DNA of 64,000 nucleotides, from the NCBI RefSeq assembly GCF_030159955.1, contig NZ_BSNK01000001.1, positions 310,001 through 374,000 on the forward strand, read 5' to 3'. The stretch comes from Algimonas ampicilliniresistens (GTDB taxonomy: Bacteria; Pseudomonadota; Alphaproteobacteria; Caulobacterales; Maricaulaceae). A program made the translations under genes and the position numbers. Below, piece after piece: positions 36,468-46,500 of this stretch. Numbering within the stretch: the first letter of the stretch is position 1; each line of letters starts with the position of its first letter. The notes under the pieces were generated by a model. The model saw nothing but the letters and a program-made list of their open reading frames with translations. It made no database searches and was not told the origin of the DNA.

Positions 36468-37184
36468 ATGACCCCGACAAAGACTCTGCCAATGATACAG
36501 ACGGTAGATCTGAGCAAATCATACTCATTGGGCGGATCGACCGTGCATGCGCTCGACGGGGTGACTCTGGCTGTCGCTGCCGGCGAATTTGTTGCGGTCA
36601 TCGGCTCATCGGGATCGGGCAAGTCGACGCTGATGAACATGTTAGGCGGGCTCGACCAGCCAGACTCTGGGTCCGTGATTATCGACGGGAAAAATGTTGG
36701 GTCGCTCAAACCGCGTGACCTCGCGGCCTACCGGGGGGAAACTCTCGGCTTTGTGTTTCAGCAGTTTCAGTTGATGCCGCGCCGTAATGCACTCGCGAAT
36801 GTTATGTTGCCGCTTCAGTATCGTCGTCCCGGCGTTCCAGACGGTGAAGCGCGTGCACAGGCAGCCCTAGACGCTGTGGGTTTAGGGGATCGGGGCCATC
36901 ACAAGCCGACGGAACTGTCAGGCGGTCAGCAGCAGCGCGTCGCGATTGCTCGGGCTCTCGTCGGATCTCCATCCTTGCTCTTGGCTGATGAGCCGACCGG
37001 GGCACTGGATAGCCGCACGTCAGCGGAGATTATGGACCTGCTAGTGACACTCAACCGGAATGACGGACTCACGATTGTGCTGATCACCCATGACCTTGAA
37101 GTGGCCGACTATGCCTCGCGCGTAATTACCATGAGTGATGGCAAGATTATCAGTGACGAGCCACGGTCGGTGGAGGCAGCGTAA
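36468..37184 (+). CDS. MacB-type ABC ATPase subunit
   Basis: A 238-residue ATPase with Walker A GSSGSGKST, signature SGGQQQRVAIARAL, Walker B LLLADEPTGALD and switch His LITHD. LGFVFQQFQLMPRRNALANVMLPL is typical of LolD/MacB. In this locus the MacB ATPase and permease are separate genes. The permease ATG overlaps its stop by one base. Start at ATG 36468, 10 bp after the adaptor stop. Confidence 0.93.
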   Translation: MTPTKTLPMIQTVDLSKSYSLGGSTVHALDGVTLAVAAGEFVAVIGSSGSGKSTLMNMLGGLDQPDSGSVIIDGKNVGSLKPRDLAAYRGETLGFVFQQFQLMPRRNALANVMLPLQYRRPGVPDGEARAQAALDAVGLGDRGHHKPTELSGGQQQRVAIARALVGSPSLLLADEPTGALDSRTSAEIMDLLVTLNRNDGLTIVLITHDLEVADYASRVITMSDGKIISDEPRSVEAA

Positions 37185-38419
37185 TGGCAGTTCCAGGATT
37201 GAGATTAGTCTTTAATGCTTTTGGAAGCCTAGCCGAGCGGCCCATGCGCACATTGTTGACTATGCTGGGCATTATTATCGGGGTTGCCGCTGTCTATACG
37301 ATGTTGGCAATCGGCGAGGGAACGCAGAAGAAAATTCTCGAAAGTTTGGACGGAACTCAAGCTCGGTCTATCACAGTCTTTCCGAATTGGACCCGCGGGC
37401 GATCCTCCCAAAAGCGGCCCTATCGCCGTTTGAACGAAGCTGACCTCCTTGAAGTCCGCGCCCTGCCTGGTGTTGAGGCTGCAACAGGAAATCTGTCGCG
37501 CGAGTACCCTGTCATTACAGACGCGACTGATTGGTCGTCCGATATTCGCGGCACGGATCAGGACTATCTATTTGCCAATGATTTCGAATTGGAAGCCGGT
37601 CGGGACATCACGGAAACGGATTTAGCCCGGAAGGAAACTTTCGCTGTGTTGGGGCAGACCGTTGTAAAGAATGTTTTTGGCGGTCAGTATCCGGTCGGGG
37701 CTAAGATCAAGATCAGCAATGTGCCGTTTACCGTCATTGGAACCGTCGCAAAGGCACCGGAAACTGGCTGGAGCAATGGCCGAGACCGCGATAACTTTGT
37801 CCTCGTGCCGCGCTCTACTTTGCGCGACCGTTTGGTCGGTGGTGACTATCTGGTTCGCAATCACGTCAATCAATACCGAATTATTGGTGAGAACCAAAAG
37901 GTCCTCGATCGGATTGAGGAAGATCTAGATGCGATCTTGCGCCGTTCGCGCGGCCTGTCCGCGGCTGATGCACCGGATTTCCGGGTGCTCAACTTTTCTG
38001 CCAATCGACAGCAATATGCCGAGACTCAACGCACTCTGTCGCTCTTGTTGGCGACTATGGGCATTGTCTCGCTCGTCGTCGGCGGTGTGGGCGTGATGAA
38101 CATTATGTTGGTGAGTGTTACGGAACGCACACGCGAAATCGGCCTGCGTATGAGCCTTGGTGCGCGGCGTTCTGACATTTTGTCCCAATTTCTCACCGAG
38201 GCCCTGCTCATTTGCATTCTCTCGGGCTTGATCGGATTGGGTGTGGGGTACGGCGTTTCGACATTAGGTTTGGGCGGTGACGACATTGAAATGATCTTCG
38301 CACCAGAGATCGCGATTCTCGCCTTTGGTTCTGCAGTTCTTGTGGGGGTCGTGTTTGGCTATCTGCCTGCGCATAGTGCGTCACGCCTCAACCCGGTGGA
38401 GGCTCTGCGCCATGAGTAG
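37184..38419 (+). CDS. MacB-type ABC permease (FtsX fold)
   Basis: A 411-residue permease. It has an N-terminal membrane segment (~20-42), a large periplasmic MacB core domain (~45-275) and three C-terminal segments (~285-400) ending PAHSASRLNPVEALRHE, the standard MacB ending. The conserved SVTERTREIGLRMSLGARRSDIL loop couples to the ATPase. With the preceding adaptor and the next outer-membrane factor it makes a second full MacAB-TolC pump. MacAB pumps export macrolides, lipopeptides, haem precursors or peptides; the cargo here is unknown. Confidence 0.93.
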   Translation: MAVPGLRLVFNAFGSLAERPMRTLLTMLGIIIGVAAVYTMLAIGEGTQKKILESLDGTQARSITVFPNWTRGRSSQKRPYRRLNEADLLEVRALPGVEAATGNLSREYPVITDATDWSSDIRGTDQDYLFANDFELEAGRDITETDLARKETFAVLGQTVVKNVFGGQYPVGAKIKISNVPFTVIGTVAKAPETGWSNGRDRDNFVLVPRSTLRDRLVGGDYLVRNHVNQYRIIGENQKVLDRIEEDLDAILRRSRGLSAADAPDFRVLNFSANRQQYAETQRTLSLLLATMGIVSLVVGGVGVMNIMLVSVTERTREIGLRMSLGARRSDILSQFLTEALLICILSGLIGLGVGYGVSTLGLGGDDIEMIFAPEIAILAFGSAVLVGVVFGYLPAHSASRLNPVEALRHE

Positions 38420-39803
38420 GATCACGCTCCGGTTTGCATCTGTAATGTTGGTCGCAGGATTATCAAGCGCCTGTGCGACTCTGGTTGAGGTTGATGAAGA
38501 GACGCTGATCGCCGCCCAAACAGTCGAGATCCCGTCTGACTGGCAAGTCAGCGCGGACCCGGTCCGTGCCGATAGTTTCGCAGCTCTGTATGACGATCCG
38601 GTGCTGGCAACTTATCTTAAGGCGGCCATTGCCGGAAATTATGACCTTGAACAGGCGCGGTTCCGGGTCGAGCGCGCAGATGCTCAACTCGCCCAGTTTC
38701 GGGCCCGACGAGCACCGCAATTGAGCAGTTCCGCCAGCCTTGGCGCATCGGGAGTGGTCGACAATCTCGACGACATAACTGACACTGCTGGGCTCGGATT
38801 GTCAGGAAGTTTCGATACTGATTTGTTTGGCAGTTTACGAGCTGACATCTCTGGCGCAGCAGCTCGTGCCTCGATCGCTCGAGCCGAGACGGCTCGGTTG
38901 CAGCGGACGATCCTTGCTAATGTCGTTTCGGCCTATGCTGGCACCATCGAAGCGGGATTGCAGCTGCGTGTTGCAGAGTTAAACCTCAATTTTCTGACTG
39001 AAACTGAACGCGTGACGCGGGCCAGGTTTGAGGGCGGTGACGCGGCCGGGTCCGACCTGGCTTTGTCCGAACTGGAATTACAAAGTGCGCGAGCATCCGT
39101 CGCAGAGCAGCATTTTGCCGCCGCCGATGCGCGCCGCGCCCTCTCTGTTCTAATCGGTGGATTTGGCGATGAGACTCTGGACGGCACGCCGCCGCTACCG
39201 ACCATTCTACCCAACGTGACTGACACAGGTGTTGGTTTGGATGCGGCCCCCGCCATAATGATTGCCAATCGGTTTGATGTGCAGGCGGCGCGATTAGCCG
39301 TCGCCGATGCGGCCGCAACTCTTGAGGGCGTAAGGGCGGATGATTTGCCAGGGGCGTCATTGACCGCTTCACTGTCAGGAACTCGCCCGCTTGAAGACCT
39401 TCTGGATATCGACACTTACATCGCGTCCATCGGTGCCGCTCTGTCCTATAATTTGCTCGATGGTGGTGCCAATGATGCTCGGCAGGCTGATGCTCAGGCG
39501 GGTCTAGATAGTGCGCTGTCCGTTTATGCCCAAACCCTACGGAGCGCGGTGCGTAATGTTCGCAGTAACATCGCTCAGGTCGAGGCGCTGCGTGAGGCCT
39601 TGGACTCGCTGCAAGCCGCGGAAGTTGCCTCAGAGCGCGCATTGGAACTGGAAGGTGTCAGGTTTGACCTGGGCGAGTCCATTTTGCTTGATGTACTGAC
39701 CGTTCAGCGCCGGGTCGATGCCACTCGGAGCTCGCGTCTTAGAACGCAACGTCGCTACCTAGAAGCTGTTGCGCAAGCCCATCTTGCGGCAGGGCCGACC
39801 TGA
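38412..39803 (+). CDS. NodT/TolC-type outer-membrane factor lipoprotein (second exporter)
   Basis: A 463-residue efflux channel lipoprotein (lipobox SSAC, Cys18). Two OEP domains form the beta/alpha barrel; FRARRAPQLSSSASLGASG and ASIGAALSYNLLDGGAND are the beta-strand regions. The ATG at 38412 lies 8 bp inside the permease gene. It is the last gene of the plus-strand block, and a strong hairpin follows 4 bp after its stop. It is a paralogue of the protein at 33346-34806, so each pump has its own channel. Confidence 0.9.
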   Translation: MSRITLRFASVMLVAGLSSACATLVEVDEETLIAAQTVEIPSDWQVSADPVRADSFAALYDDPVLATYLKAAIAGNYDLEQARFRVERADAQLAQFRARRAPQLSSSASLGASGVVDNLDDITDTAGLGLSGSFDTDLFGSLRADISGAAARASIARAETARLQRTILANVVSAYAGTIEAGLQLRVAELNLNFLTETERVTRARFEGGDAAGSDLALSELELQSARASVAEQHFAAADARRALSVLIGGFGDETLDGTPPLPTILPNVTDTGVGLDAAPAIMIANRFDVQAARLAVADAAATLEGVRADDLPGASLTASLSGTRPLEDLLDIDTYIASIGAALSYNLLDGGANDARQADAQAGLDSALSVYAQTLRSAVRNVRSNIAQVEALREALDSLQAAEVASERALELEGVRFDLGESILLDVLTVQRRVDATRSSRLRTQRRYLEAVAQAHLAAGPT

Positions 39804-39807
39804 TTTA

Positions 39808-39838
39808 GACAGGACTCTAATAGCCTTAGAGTCCTGTC
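39808..39838. terminator. Bidirectional hairpin between convergent genes
   Basis: A perfect 12-bp stem (GACAGGACTCTA / TAGAGTCCTGTC) with a 7-nt loop lies between the outer-membrane-factor stop (39803) and the end of the glutamate dehydrogenase gene. The dehydrogenase's TAA stop and last codons are part of the stem. Neither side has a clear T-tract. Position and stem strength favour a two-way terminator. Confidence 0.65.
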
Positions 39839-42800
39839 ATCAAATCACTGAGCTGCGCATTCACAATCGCAAATTTAGGTACGGTCCACGCCCCTGAACG
39901 CGACATGGATACCACTGAGTCTTCATAAGTTTTGATTTGCGGGATTTCGTCACGAACCCAATCCGCAATGAGGGATTTGACAGGCTCATCAGCCACGCGT
40001 TTTTCTTTCTTAGCGTAGAGTGCCACACTTTGAGCAAACCGAGCTTGGGCTTTGAAAAAGTCCTCTTGCAAATGCCTCATCGCAAGGCGTTCCCAATGGG
40101 AGTTGGATTTCGTATTGAGTAGGGCTGACCGAATACGATCAATTTTAAACCGGCCCCCAACGTCATAGAAGAGTTCGGCTGCCCGCTGTGCAGGCCATCC
40201 TGTCGCTTCTGCAAGGCCGATCACATCAAACCCTGATGCCCGCGATTTCAACAATGCAACGTCTGTCGCCAAATCTTCAGAAACACCGAGTTTTGTATAA
40301 CTCCTGATCCTCTTTTCGACGCGCTTCTGATCGTAGGGTGAAAGGAGCGCCAACCAAGCCTGATCGACAAGGGCAGAGAGTTGGGAGCGTTTTGCCACGC
40401 GTTCCGCAATCGACCCTGTTTCGTCATATCTGACAAGCCATGCGACAACGCGTTGCAGCACAGTCGCAATTTCATTGGACAGGCGGAGCTGAGCCTGAGC
40501 GTCTACTTTATTATCAAGCGCCGCAATATCGTTCCGCAATTTCGCGACGTTAAGCGTCTCATATGCGACGATGAAGGCTTGGGCGATTTTCGCTAAAGAT
40601 CCTTGGGTCTGTTCCTGCAGCCGCAATGTGAAAACGGGTCCGCATACGTCGATCATCAGATTGACGAGCCGAGAAACAATGATTTCACGGCGCAGTCTAT
40701 GGTGCTGCATGGCCGCCTCAAACCCGTGCAAGGGTTCAGGAAAATAGGCTTGCAGCGTGTCTGCCATAAAGGGGTCATCTGCGACATCGGTTTGGATGAG
40801 ATCATCAAACAGAGTATTTTTCGCATAGGCGAGAAGTACGGAGAGTTCAGGTCGTGTGAGCCCTTGGTTGCTGGATGCAAGAGCCTGCATCCCCTCAGTG
40901 CTTGGTAGACCCTCGACGCTACGATTTAGAACGCCTCTAGACGTCAGAGCGACCATCAACCGTTCATAGGCGTCATGATCATGCAAAGTCCGCATTTGCG
41001 CTAAGGATAGCGCGCCAGTCTGGTCGTAATTGTGTGCGAGTACGAGATCAGCGACTTCGTCCGTCATGCTCGCGAGTAAGGCGTCGCGTTTATCGCGCTT
41101 AAGTTCGCCGTGGTCGATGGCTGCGCCTAGCAAAATCTTGATGTTCACTTCATTATCAGAGGAATCGACGCCCGCGGAATTATCGATTGCGTCCGTATTG
41201 ATCCGTCCGCCGGACCGCGCATATTCAATGCGTCCGGCTTGTGTAGCACCAAGATTGGCACCTTCGCCGACAACTTTCGCATTCACCTCTGATCCATTGA
41301 TTCTGATAGAGTCATTAGCCTTGTCACCGACATCCGCGTGAGATTGTGACTCAGCCTTGATGTAAGTGCCGATCCCGCCAAACCATAATAGCTCTACAGG
41401 CGCGGATAGCAGGGCCTTCATCAATTCATTGGGCGTTACGCTGGTTGCCGAAAGGCCGGTTAAGGCCTTGATTTCAGGCGTGAGATCAATGGCTTTCTCT
41501 TGGCGCGAGAAAACACCACCGCCTTTAGAAATCAGAGATTTATCATAATCCTGCCATGTCGAGCGAGGGAGATCGAACATGCGTTCGCGTTCTTCGAAAG
41601 AGGTTTTCGGATCGGGCTCAGGATCAATAAAAATATCCAGATGATTGAACGCCGCCACCAACTTAGTGTGTTTGGACAGTAGCATCCCATTACCAAACAC
41701 ATCTCCGGACATGTCGCCAACACCCACAACCGTGAAGTCTTCCGATTGAATATCTTTGCCGGCTTCGCGGAAATGTCGTTTGACCGCCTCCCAGCCGCCG
41801 CGCGCCGTAATTCCCATGACTTTATGGTCGTAACCGACGGACCCACCAGAGGCGAACGCATCGTCGAGCCAGAAGTCGTATGATTGGGAAATACCGTTTG
41901 CAATATCCGAAAATGTCGCCGTGCCCTTATCTGCCGCAACGACAAGATAGGGGTCTGGATCATCCCAACAGACGACATCAGCGGGCGGAATTGTACTCTC
42001 GCCGACATAATTGTCTGTCAGGTCGAGAATGCCAGATATGAAGGCCTTGTAGGCTTCAATCGCCTCTGCCTGTACGTCGTCGCGTGTCCCATTCTTGGGG
42101 AGTTGTTTTGGGAAGAACCCGCCCTTGGAACCGACCGGGACGATGACGGCGTTTTTAACTTGTTGTGCTTTCACCAGACCAAGGACTTCTGTCCGGAAAT
42201 CATCCCGACGATCAGACCATCTCAGACCGCCGCGCGCGACGGGACCGAACCGAAGATGAACACCTTCCACGCGCGGTGAACTGACATAGATTTCACGATA
42301 GGGCTTTGGTTCGGGTAAATTATCAAGCGTATCGCTTTTAATCTTGAGAGAGATGTAGGGCTTCACTTGCCCCTCATCACGCTGATAGAAATTCGTACGC
42401 AGGCCCGCCAGTATCACGTCTGCCATACGCCGGATAACACGGTCATGTTCCAAGGACGACACAGAGGCGAGTTCGTTTGTGATCCTTTGTTCAAGGGACT
42501 CAGACTCGGTCTTCCGCGCCTGATGGTCTTCAAACACAGACGGATCAAATCTCGCGGTCTTTAACGCCAGTAATAAACGCGTCAGGGAAGGGTAGGATTC
42601 TAGGGCTTCGATTTGCGTGGCCTCAGATGGATCGAGACCACTTTGGCGCCGATAGCGGGCAACCAAGCGTAAAAAAGCAATGTCACGCCAATCTGCATTC
42701 TGAGGCAAGATCAGCCGGTTGAAGGCATCATCTTCGTTGAGGCCGTTCCAGGTCGCCAGAAACGCCGTCTCGAAAGTTTGCGTGAGTTTCTCAACATCTT

Positions 42801-44679
42801 GTGGCGTGAAAGCCATCCTGATTTCATAATCATGGACCCAGATGATACTGCCGTCGGTCCGCGTTATTTCATGCCCCATCTCTTCAACGATATGGCAATT
42901 GAAATTGCTGAAAACAGGCATGATCCGCGAGGGTTCTAGACGATCCTCGATCTGGTATATTTTAACCCTGAAGAGTCGATCTGACACGTTTGAGACATCA
43001 AAAACGCGCACTGATAAGGGGTTGGGTTCCGAGAGCGTTTCGCTGACAAGAATGTCGGCTAAGGCCTCACGCGAAGAGTATTCGTCTTGATAGGCAACGG
43101 AAAACGCACCCTGATAATTATGGATGATCTGAAGGGCTTTGCCGTCGTCGCTGTCTTCAGATAATAGTTTCACACCTTCGAACCAAGGTTGCGCAATATT
43201 TGCAATTTGCGCTTCAAGCTCAGCGAGGTCGGGATGTAGACCTTGGTCGGGGTCCATGCCGATAATGTAATGGACCCGGGCCATCGGGGCGTCGCTATAT
43301 TGCGGATAGAACGCTGATACACGACCACCGAAAGCGTCTTTTAGTCGCTCACCAATGCGTTGGCGCACGCGCGTATTATAATGCTCTTGCTGAACGTAAA
43401 TGAGGACCGAAACAAATCTTTCGAACCGGTCACGTCGCACAAACATGCGTGTGCGAGGTCGATCAAATGCCTGTGCAATGCCTGTCGCGATCTGCAACAG
43501 TTCATCATCATCAATCTGAAACAATTCATCGCGTGGATAGGATGATAATACGTAATCTAGTCGTTTTGCATTATGGGATCCGAGGGGCCATCCTGACCGC
43601 TCTTTAACGCGGGCAACTTTTTGCCTGATGAGAGGAACATAATGCGGGGAGCGGTTATAAGCATCGGACGTAAACAGTCCCACATAACGGGTTTCCCCGG
43701 TGACTTTGCCCGTCTTACTGAAATGTTTGACCGAAATATAATCCATCCGGACGCGACGGTGAACACGCGTATAAAGGTTTGACTTGGCAACCGTTACGGG
43801 CGGCGCCTCTAGGACAAAGCGCTCAACATTCGTTGAGATAGATGAGGGCTCGCTGCTTTGCCGCAAAATCGTGATGGTTGGATCACGTAAAAGCCCGAGC
43901 GATTCCCCGTCAACGATGGTCGGGTTGATATAATCAGGGTCTTTGCTCGTTGAGGTGGAGCTTTGTGTGTAGTCATAGCGTCGCGCACCGAATAAAACGA
44001 AGTTCCCGTCAGCGATCCACTCCAGAAATGCGACGCCTTCATCGACATCGTCTTTAGGTGTTTTGCCGTGAGAGTGTTTGAGCTCCTCTGCGCGCATCCG
44101 GACATTTTGGACTAAGGGCAAAAAGTCCGTGTTGATGAGTTGGACTTCTTCGAGTGTCTTGCGAATTTCATCTTCGAGACGTTTTTGACTTTGGCGGCTT
44201 TGAGGTGGGACCAAGAGCAGGATCATCGACTCTACGACTTCAATGCCTGATGTACACCACTTGCCCTCTTCATCGCGGCAGCCTTCCACGATTGGGTGGA
44301 AGAGCCCGCTGACATTGATGCCGAAGGACGAGACGGTCGCCACAATTGAGTCCACCAGAAACGACATATCGTCGCAAACGACCTGGATGGCCGTATCGGT
44401 TTTAGGAGAGCCAGTCGGGGTTGGGGACGACTTGACCGAAACAAATATCTCAGAGGGATGACGGCGATTGCCGATCATCCAGAACTCACGGGCAAGCAAG
44501 ATCAAGTCATCAAGACTATAGTCCAAGAACTCGTTTTCCATGGCATCGGTGTAGAAGCTTCTTAAGAAGTGCTCGGCACCCGGCTCAAAGCCGTCCGAGC
44601 CCAAATTAGTGAAATCTTCTTCGCGAGATGCCGCTTCGAGGAAAGCGTCCTCCGAAAATAAAAGAGCCGTCATGTGCAT
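39826..44679 (-). CDS. gdhB: NAD-specific glutamate dehydrogenase, 180-kDa class
   Basis: A 1617-residue enzyme of the large NAD-GDH family (~1600 aa). The long N-terminal regulatory part holds ACT-like segments. The catalytic core near residues 815-1150 has GPVARGGLRWSDRRDDFRTE, AVIVPVGSKGGF and GVGDMSGDVFGNGMLLS, the glutamate/NAD-binding blocks. It deaminates glutamate to 2-oxoglutarate and ammonia, feeding amino-acid carbon into the TCA cycle. This suits a genome region rich in peptide and amino-acid scavenging genes. GGAG lies 10 nt before the ATG at 44679; a second ATG lies two codons in. It is divergent from the ABC-F gene. Confidence 0.95.
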   Translation of the reverse strand: MHMTALLFSEDAFLEAASREEDFTNLGSDGFEPGAEHFLRSFYTDAMENEFLDYSLDDLILLAREFWMIGNRRHPSEIFVSVKSSPTPTGSPKTDTAIQVVCDDMSFLVDSIVATVSSFGINVSGLFHPIVEGCRDEEGKWCTSGIEVVESMILLLVPPQSRQSQKRLEDEIRKTLEEVQLINTDFLPLVQNVRMRAEELKHSHGKTPKDDVDEGVAFLEWIADGNFVLFGARRYDYTQSSTSTSKDPDYINPTIVDGESLGLLRDPTITILRQSSEPSSISTNVERFVLEAPPVTVAKSNLYTRVHRRVRMDYISVKHFSKTGKVTGETRYVGLFTSDAYNRSPHYVPLIRQKVARVKERSGWPLGSHNAKRLDYVLSSYPRDELFQIDDDELLQIATGIAQAFDRPRTRMFVRRDRFERFVSVLIYVQQEHYNTRVRQRIGERLKDAFGGRVSAFYPQYSDAPMARVHYIIGMDPDQGLHPDLAELEAQIANIAQPWFEGVKLLSEDSDDGKALQIIHNYQGAFSVAYQDEYSSREALADILVSETLSEPNPLSVRVFDVSNVSDRLFRVKIYQIEDRLEPSRIMPVFSNFNCHIVEEMGHEITRTDGSIIWVHDYEIRMAFTPQDVEKLTQTFETAFLATWNGLNEDDAFNRLILPQNADWRDIAFLRLVARYRRQSGLDPSEATQIEALESYPSLTRLLLALKTARFDPSVFEDHQARKTESESLEQRITNELASVSSLEHDRVIRRMADVILAGLRTNFYQRDEGQVKPYISLKIKSDTLDNLPEPKPYREIYVSSPRVEGVHLRFGPVARGGLRWSDRRDDFRTEVLGLVKAQQVKNAVIVPVGSKGGFFPKQLPKNGTRDDVQAEAIEAYKAFISGILDLTDNYVGESTIPPADVVCWDDPDPYLVVAADKGTATFSDIANGISQSYDFWLDDAFASGGSVGYDHKVMGITARGGWEAVKRHFREAGKDIQSEDFTVVGVGDMSGDVFGNGMLLSKHTKLVAAFNHLDIFIDPEPDPKTSFEERERMFDLPRSTWQDYDKSLISKGGGVFSRQEKAIDLTPEIKALTGLSATSVTPNELMKALLSAPVELLWFGGIGTYIKAESQSHADVGDKANDSIRINGSEVNAKVVGEGANLGATQAGRIEYARSGGRINTDAIDNSAGVDSSDNEVNIKILLGAAIDHGELKRDKRDALLASMTDEVADLVLAHNYDQTGALSLAQMRTLHDHDAYERLMVALTSRGVLNRSVEGLPSTEGMQALASSNQGLTRPELSVLLAYAKNTLFDDLIQTDVADDPFMADTLQAYFPEPLHGFEAAMQHHRLRREIIVSRLVNLMIDVCGPVFTLRLQEQTQGSLAKIAQAFIVAYETLNVAKLRNDIAALDNKVDAQAQLRLSNEIATVLQRVVAWLVRYDETGSIAERVAKRSQLSALVDQAWLALLSPYDQKRVEKRIRSYTKLGVSEDLATDVALLKSRASGFDVIGLAEATGWPAQRAAELFYDVGGRFKIDRIRSALLNTKSNSHWERLAMRHLQEDFFKAQARFAQSVALYAKKEKRVADEPVKSLIADWVRDEIPQIKTYEDSVVSMSRSGAWTVPKFAIVNAQLSDLMTGL

Positions 44680-44804
44680 GCTCTGCTCACTCCGTTTTAA
44701 AGAGATTCGTTCTCTAACTCGAATTTGAGGGTTGAGCTATGGCTTTGTAAGTTCAACTTGGTCTTAACAGCGTTCGTCTTATATCTGAATTTACTGTTCT
44801 GGAC

Positions 44805-44824
44805 TTCAGAGCCGCGGCTCTGAA
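44805..44824. promoter_or_regulatory. 20-bp perfect palindrome in a divergent intergenic region
   Basis: TTCAGAGCCG/CGGCTCTGAA is self-complementary over 20 bp. It lies between the start of the glutamate dehydrogenase gene (44679) and the ABC-F gene (44898), about 73 bp before the latter. It could be an operator serving one or both genes, or an RNA hairpin in the ABC-F leader. Confidence 0.45.
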
Positions 44825-44897
44825 AGCACGGTAATTCTGCTCCGTCGAGGTGAGTCTGGACGCTTGTGTTCTCTTGCTCACTCCTTAGGGAGCGCGA

Positions 44898-46481
44898 ATG
44901 TTAGCGATTACTGACCTGGATTATGCCGTTCAAGGGCGTCCCTTGTTCAAGAATGCGAGCGCAGTGGTCGCGTCTGGCTGGAAGGTTGGCCTGATTGGCC
45001 GCAACGGCACCGGGAAATCGACACTACTGCGGCTCATTCGTGAAGAAGTTGAGAGCCCGACAAATGATGCCTCTATACGACTGAATAAGAATGCACGTCT
45101 GGGCTGGGTGGCCCAAGAGGTTGAGGCGACGGACGAAACGATCATGGAGGTCGTACTCGCCGCTGATCAGGAACGTCATCGCCTGATGCAACAAGCCGAA
45201 ACGGAGTCTGATCCAGACAAGCTTGGCGAGATTTATGAACGCCTGACTGACATGGATGCGTGGAATGCTGATACGCGTGCGGCTATCGTGTTGGCGGGGC
45301 TAGGGTTCAAAACAGAAGACTTTCACCGCGCGACAAAGGAATTCTCGGGCGGCTGGCGGATGCGGGCCGCCATTGCGGGTGTTCTCGTGTCAGAGCCGGA
45401 TGTGCTGTTGCTGGACGAACCAACTAACTATCTCGACCTTGAAGGCGCGACGTGGCTCGAAGGCTATATCCGCAAATACCCACACACAGTTATTATGGTG
45501 AGCCATGACCGCGAATTGTTGAACCGGTCCGTGACGCACACGTTGGCGCTTGAGCATCAAAAACTGATGATTACACCCGGCGGCTATGATGATTGGATGA
45601 CGTTGCAAGCGGCCAAGACCGCACAGCTCACTGCGCAAAAAGTAAAACAAGACGCTGAGAAAGCTCACCTGCAAGCCTTTGTGGATCGGTTTAAGGCGAA
45701 GGCGTCAAAGGCCCGGCAAGCGCAATCACGCGTCAAAATGCTCGAAAAGATGCAAGACATCGCCATTCCGATTGCGGAACGTACAACGCCATTTTCCTTT
45801 CCAGCCCCAAAGGGAAAGCTCGCGCCGCCCATGCTGCAATTGGAAAATGCCGATCTCGGTTATGGCGAGGATGCGAAGATTTTGTCGGGCGTCAATTTGC
45901 GTTTAGATCCTGACGATCGCGTGGCCATTGTTGGGGCTAACGGTCAGGGGAAAACGACTCTGGTCAAATCGATCGCTCAACGTCTTCCCTTGATGACCGG
46001 ACACCGCAAAGCCTCGTCAAGCTTACGGATTGGCTATTTCTCTCAGGATCAGTTGGATGAACTGACAGCGGGCGAAACAGTTCTAGATCACGTCACGCAA
46101 AAACTGCCTAAGGATACGCCGCAGAGTAAAGCTCGAGGCGCGGCAGCAGCGATGGGCTTCTCCCATGAGAAGGTCGAAACCAAAGTTGAAAAACTATCAG
46201 GCGGAGAAAAGGTTCGGCTTTTGTTGGGGCTAATGTCTATCGAAAAGCCTCACGTCTTGATTTTGGATGAACCCACGTCGCACTTGGATATCGATAGCCG
46301 CGAGGCGCTGATTTATGCGCTCAACGACTTTCCGGGCGCTGTCTTGCTGATCACGCATGATGTCTACCTCGCGGAAGCGACAGCGGATCAGCTCTGGCTG
46401 GTCAAAAATGGCCGCGCCAAACGCTATGATGGCGATTTGCGGGATTATAAGAAACTCGTCATGCAAGCTGATCGAAGCTAA
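44898..46481 (+). CDS. ABC-F family ATPase (YheS/Uup-like)
   Basis: A 527-residue soluble protein with two ABC domains and no membrane segment. Walker A motifs are GRNGTGKST (33-41) and GANGQGKTT (~346), and signatures are FSGGWRMR and LSGGEKVRLLL. Between them is the ABC-F linker (~245-300, KVKQDAEKAHLQAFVDRFKAKASKARQAQSR). ABC-F proteins act at the ribosomal E site in translation rescue or control. The resemblance to YheS suggests a housekeeping role, not drug resistance. AGGGAG precedes the ATG. The hydrolase gene begins 19 bp after its stop. Confidence 0.93.
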   Translation: MLAITDLDYAVQGRPLFKNASAVVASGWKVGLIGRNGTGKSTLLRLIREEVESPTNDASIRLNKNARLGWVAQEVEATDETIMEVVLAADQERHRLMQQAETESDPDKLGEIYERLTDMDAWNADTRAAIVLAGLGFKTEDFHRATKEFSGGWRMRAAIAGVLVSEPDVLLLDEPTNYLDLEGATWLEGYIRKYPHTVIMVSHDRELLNRSVTHTLALEHQKLMITPGGYDDWMTLQAAKTAQLTAQKVKQDAEKAHLQAFVDRFKAKASKARQAQSRVKMLEKMQDIAIPIAERTTPFSFPAPKGKLAPPMLQLENADLGYGEDAKILSGVNLRLDPDDRVAIVGANGQGKTTLVKSIAQRLPLMTGHRKASSSLRIGYFSQDQLDELTAGETVLDHVTQKLPKDTPQSKARGAAAAMGFSHEKVETKVEKLSGGEKVRLLLGLMSIEKPHVLILDEPTSHLDIDSREALIYALNDFPGAVLLITHDVYLAEATADQLWLVKNGRAKRYDGDLRDYKKLVMQADRS

Positions 46482-46500
46482 AGTTGGATAAGGACATAAG

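Noticed and set aside
34961-38419. MacAB as a macrolide-resistance pump
   Set aside because: Sequence shows only the pump class; cargo cannot be read, and the neighbours suggest another role.
39826-44679. Many long open frames antisense to the glutamate dehydrogenase gene
   Set aside because: They follow the codon pattern of the real gene in other frames and have no ribosome-binding sites or recognisable domains.
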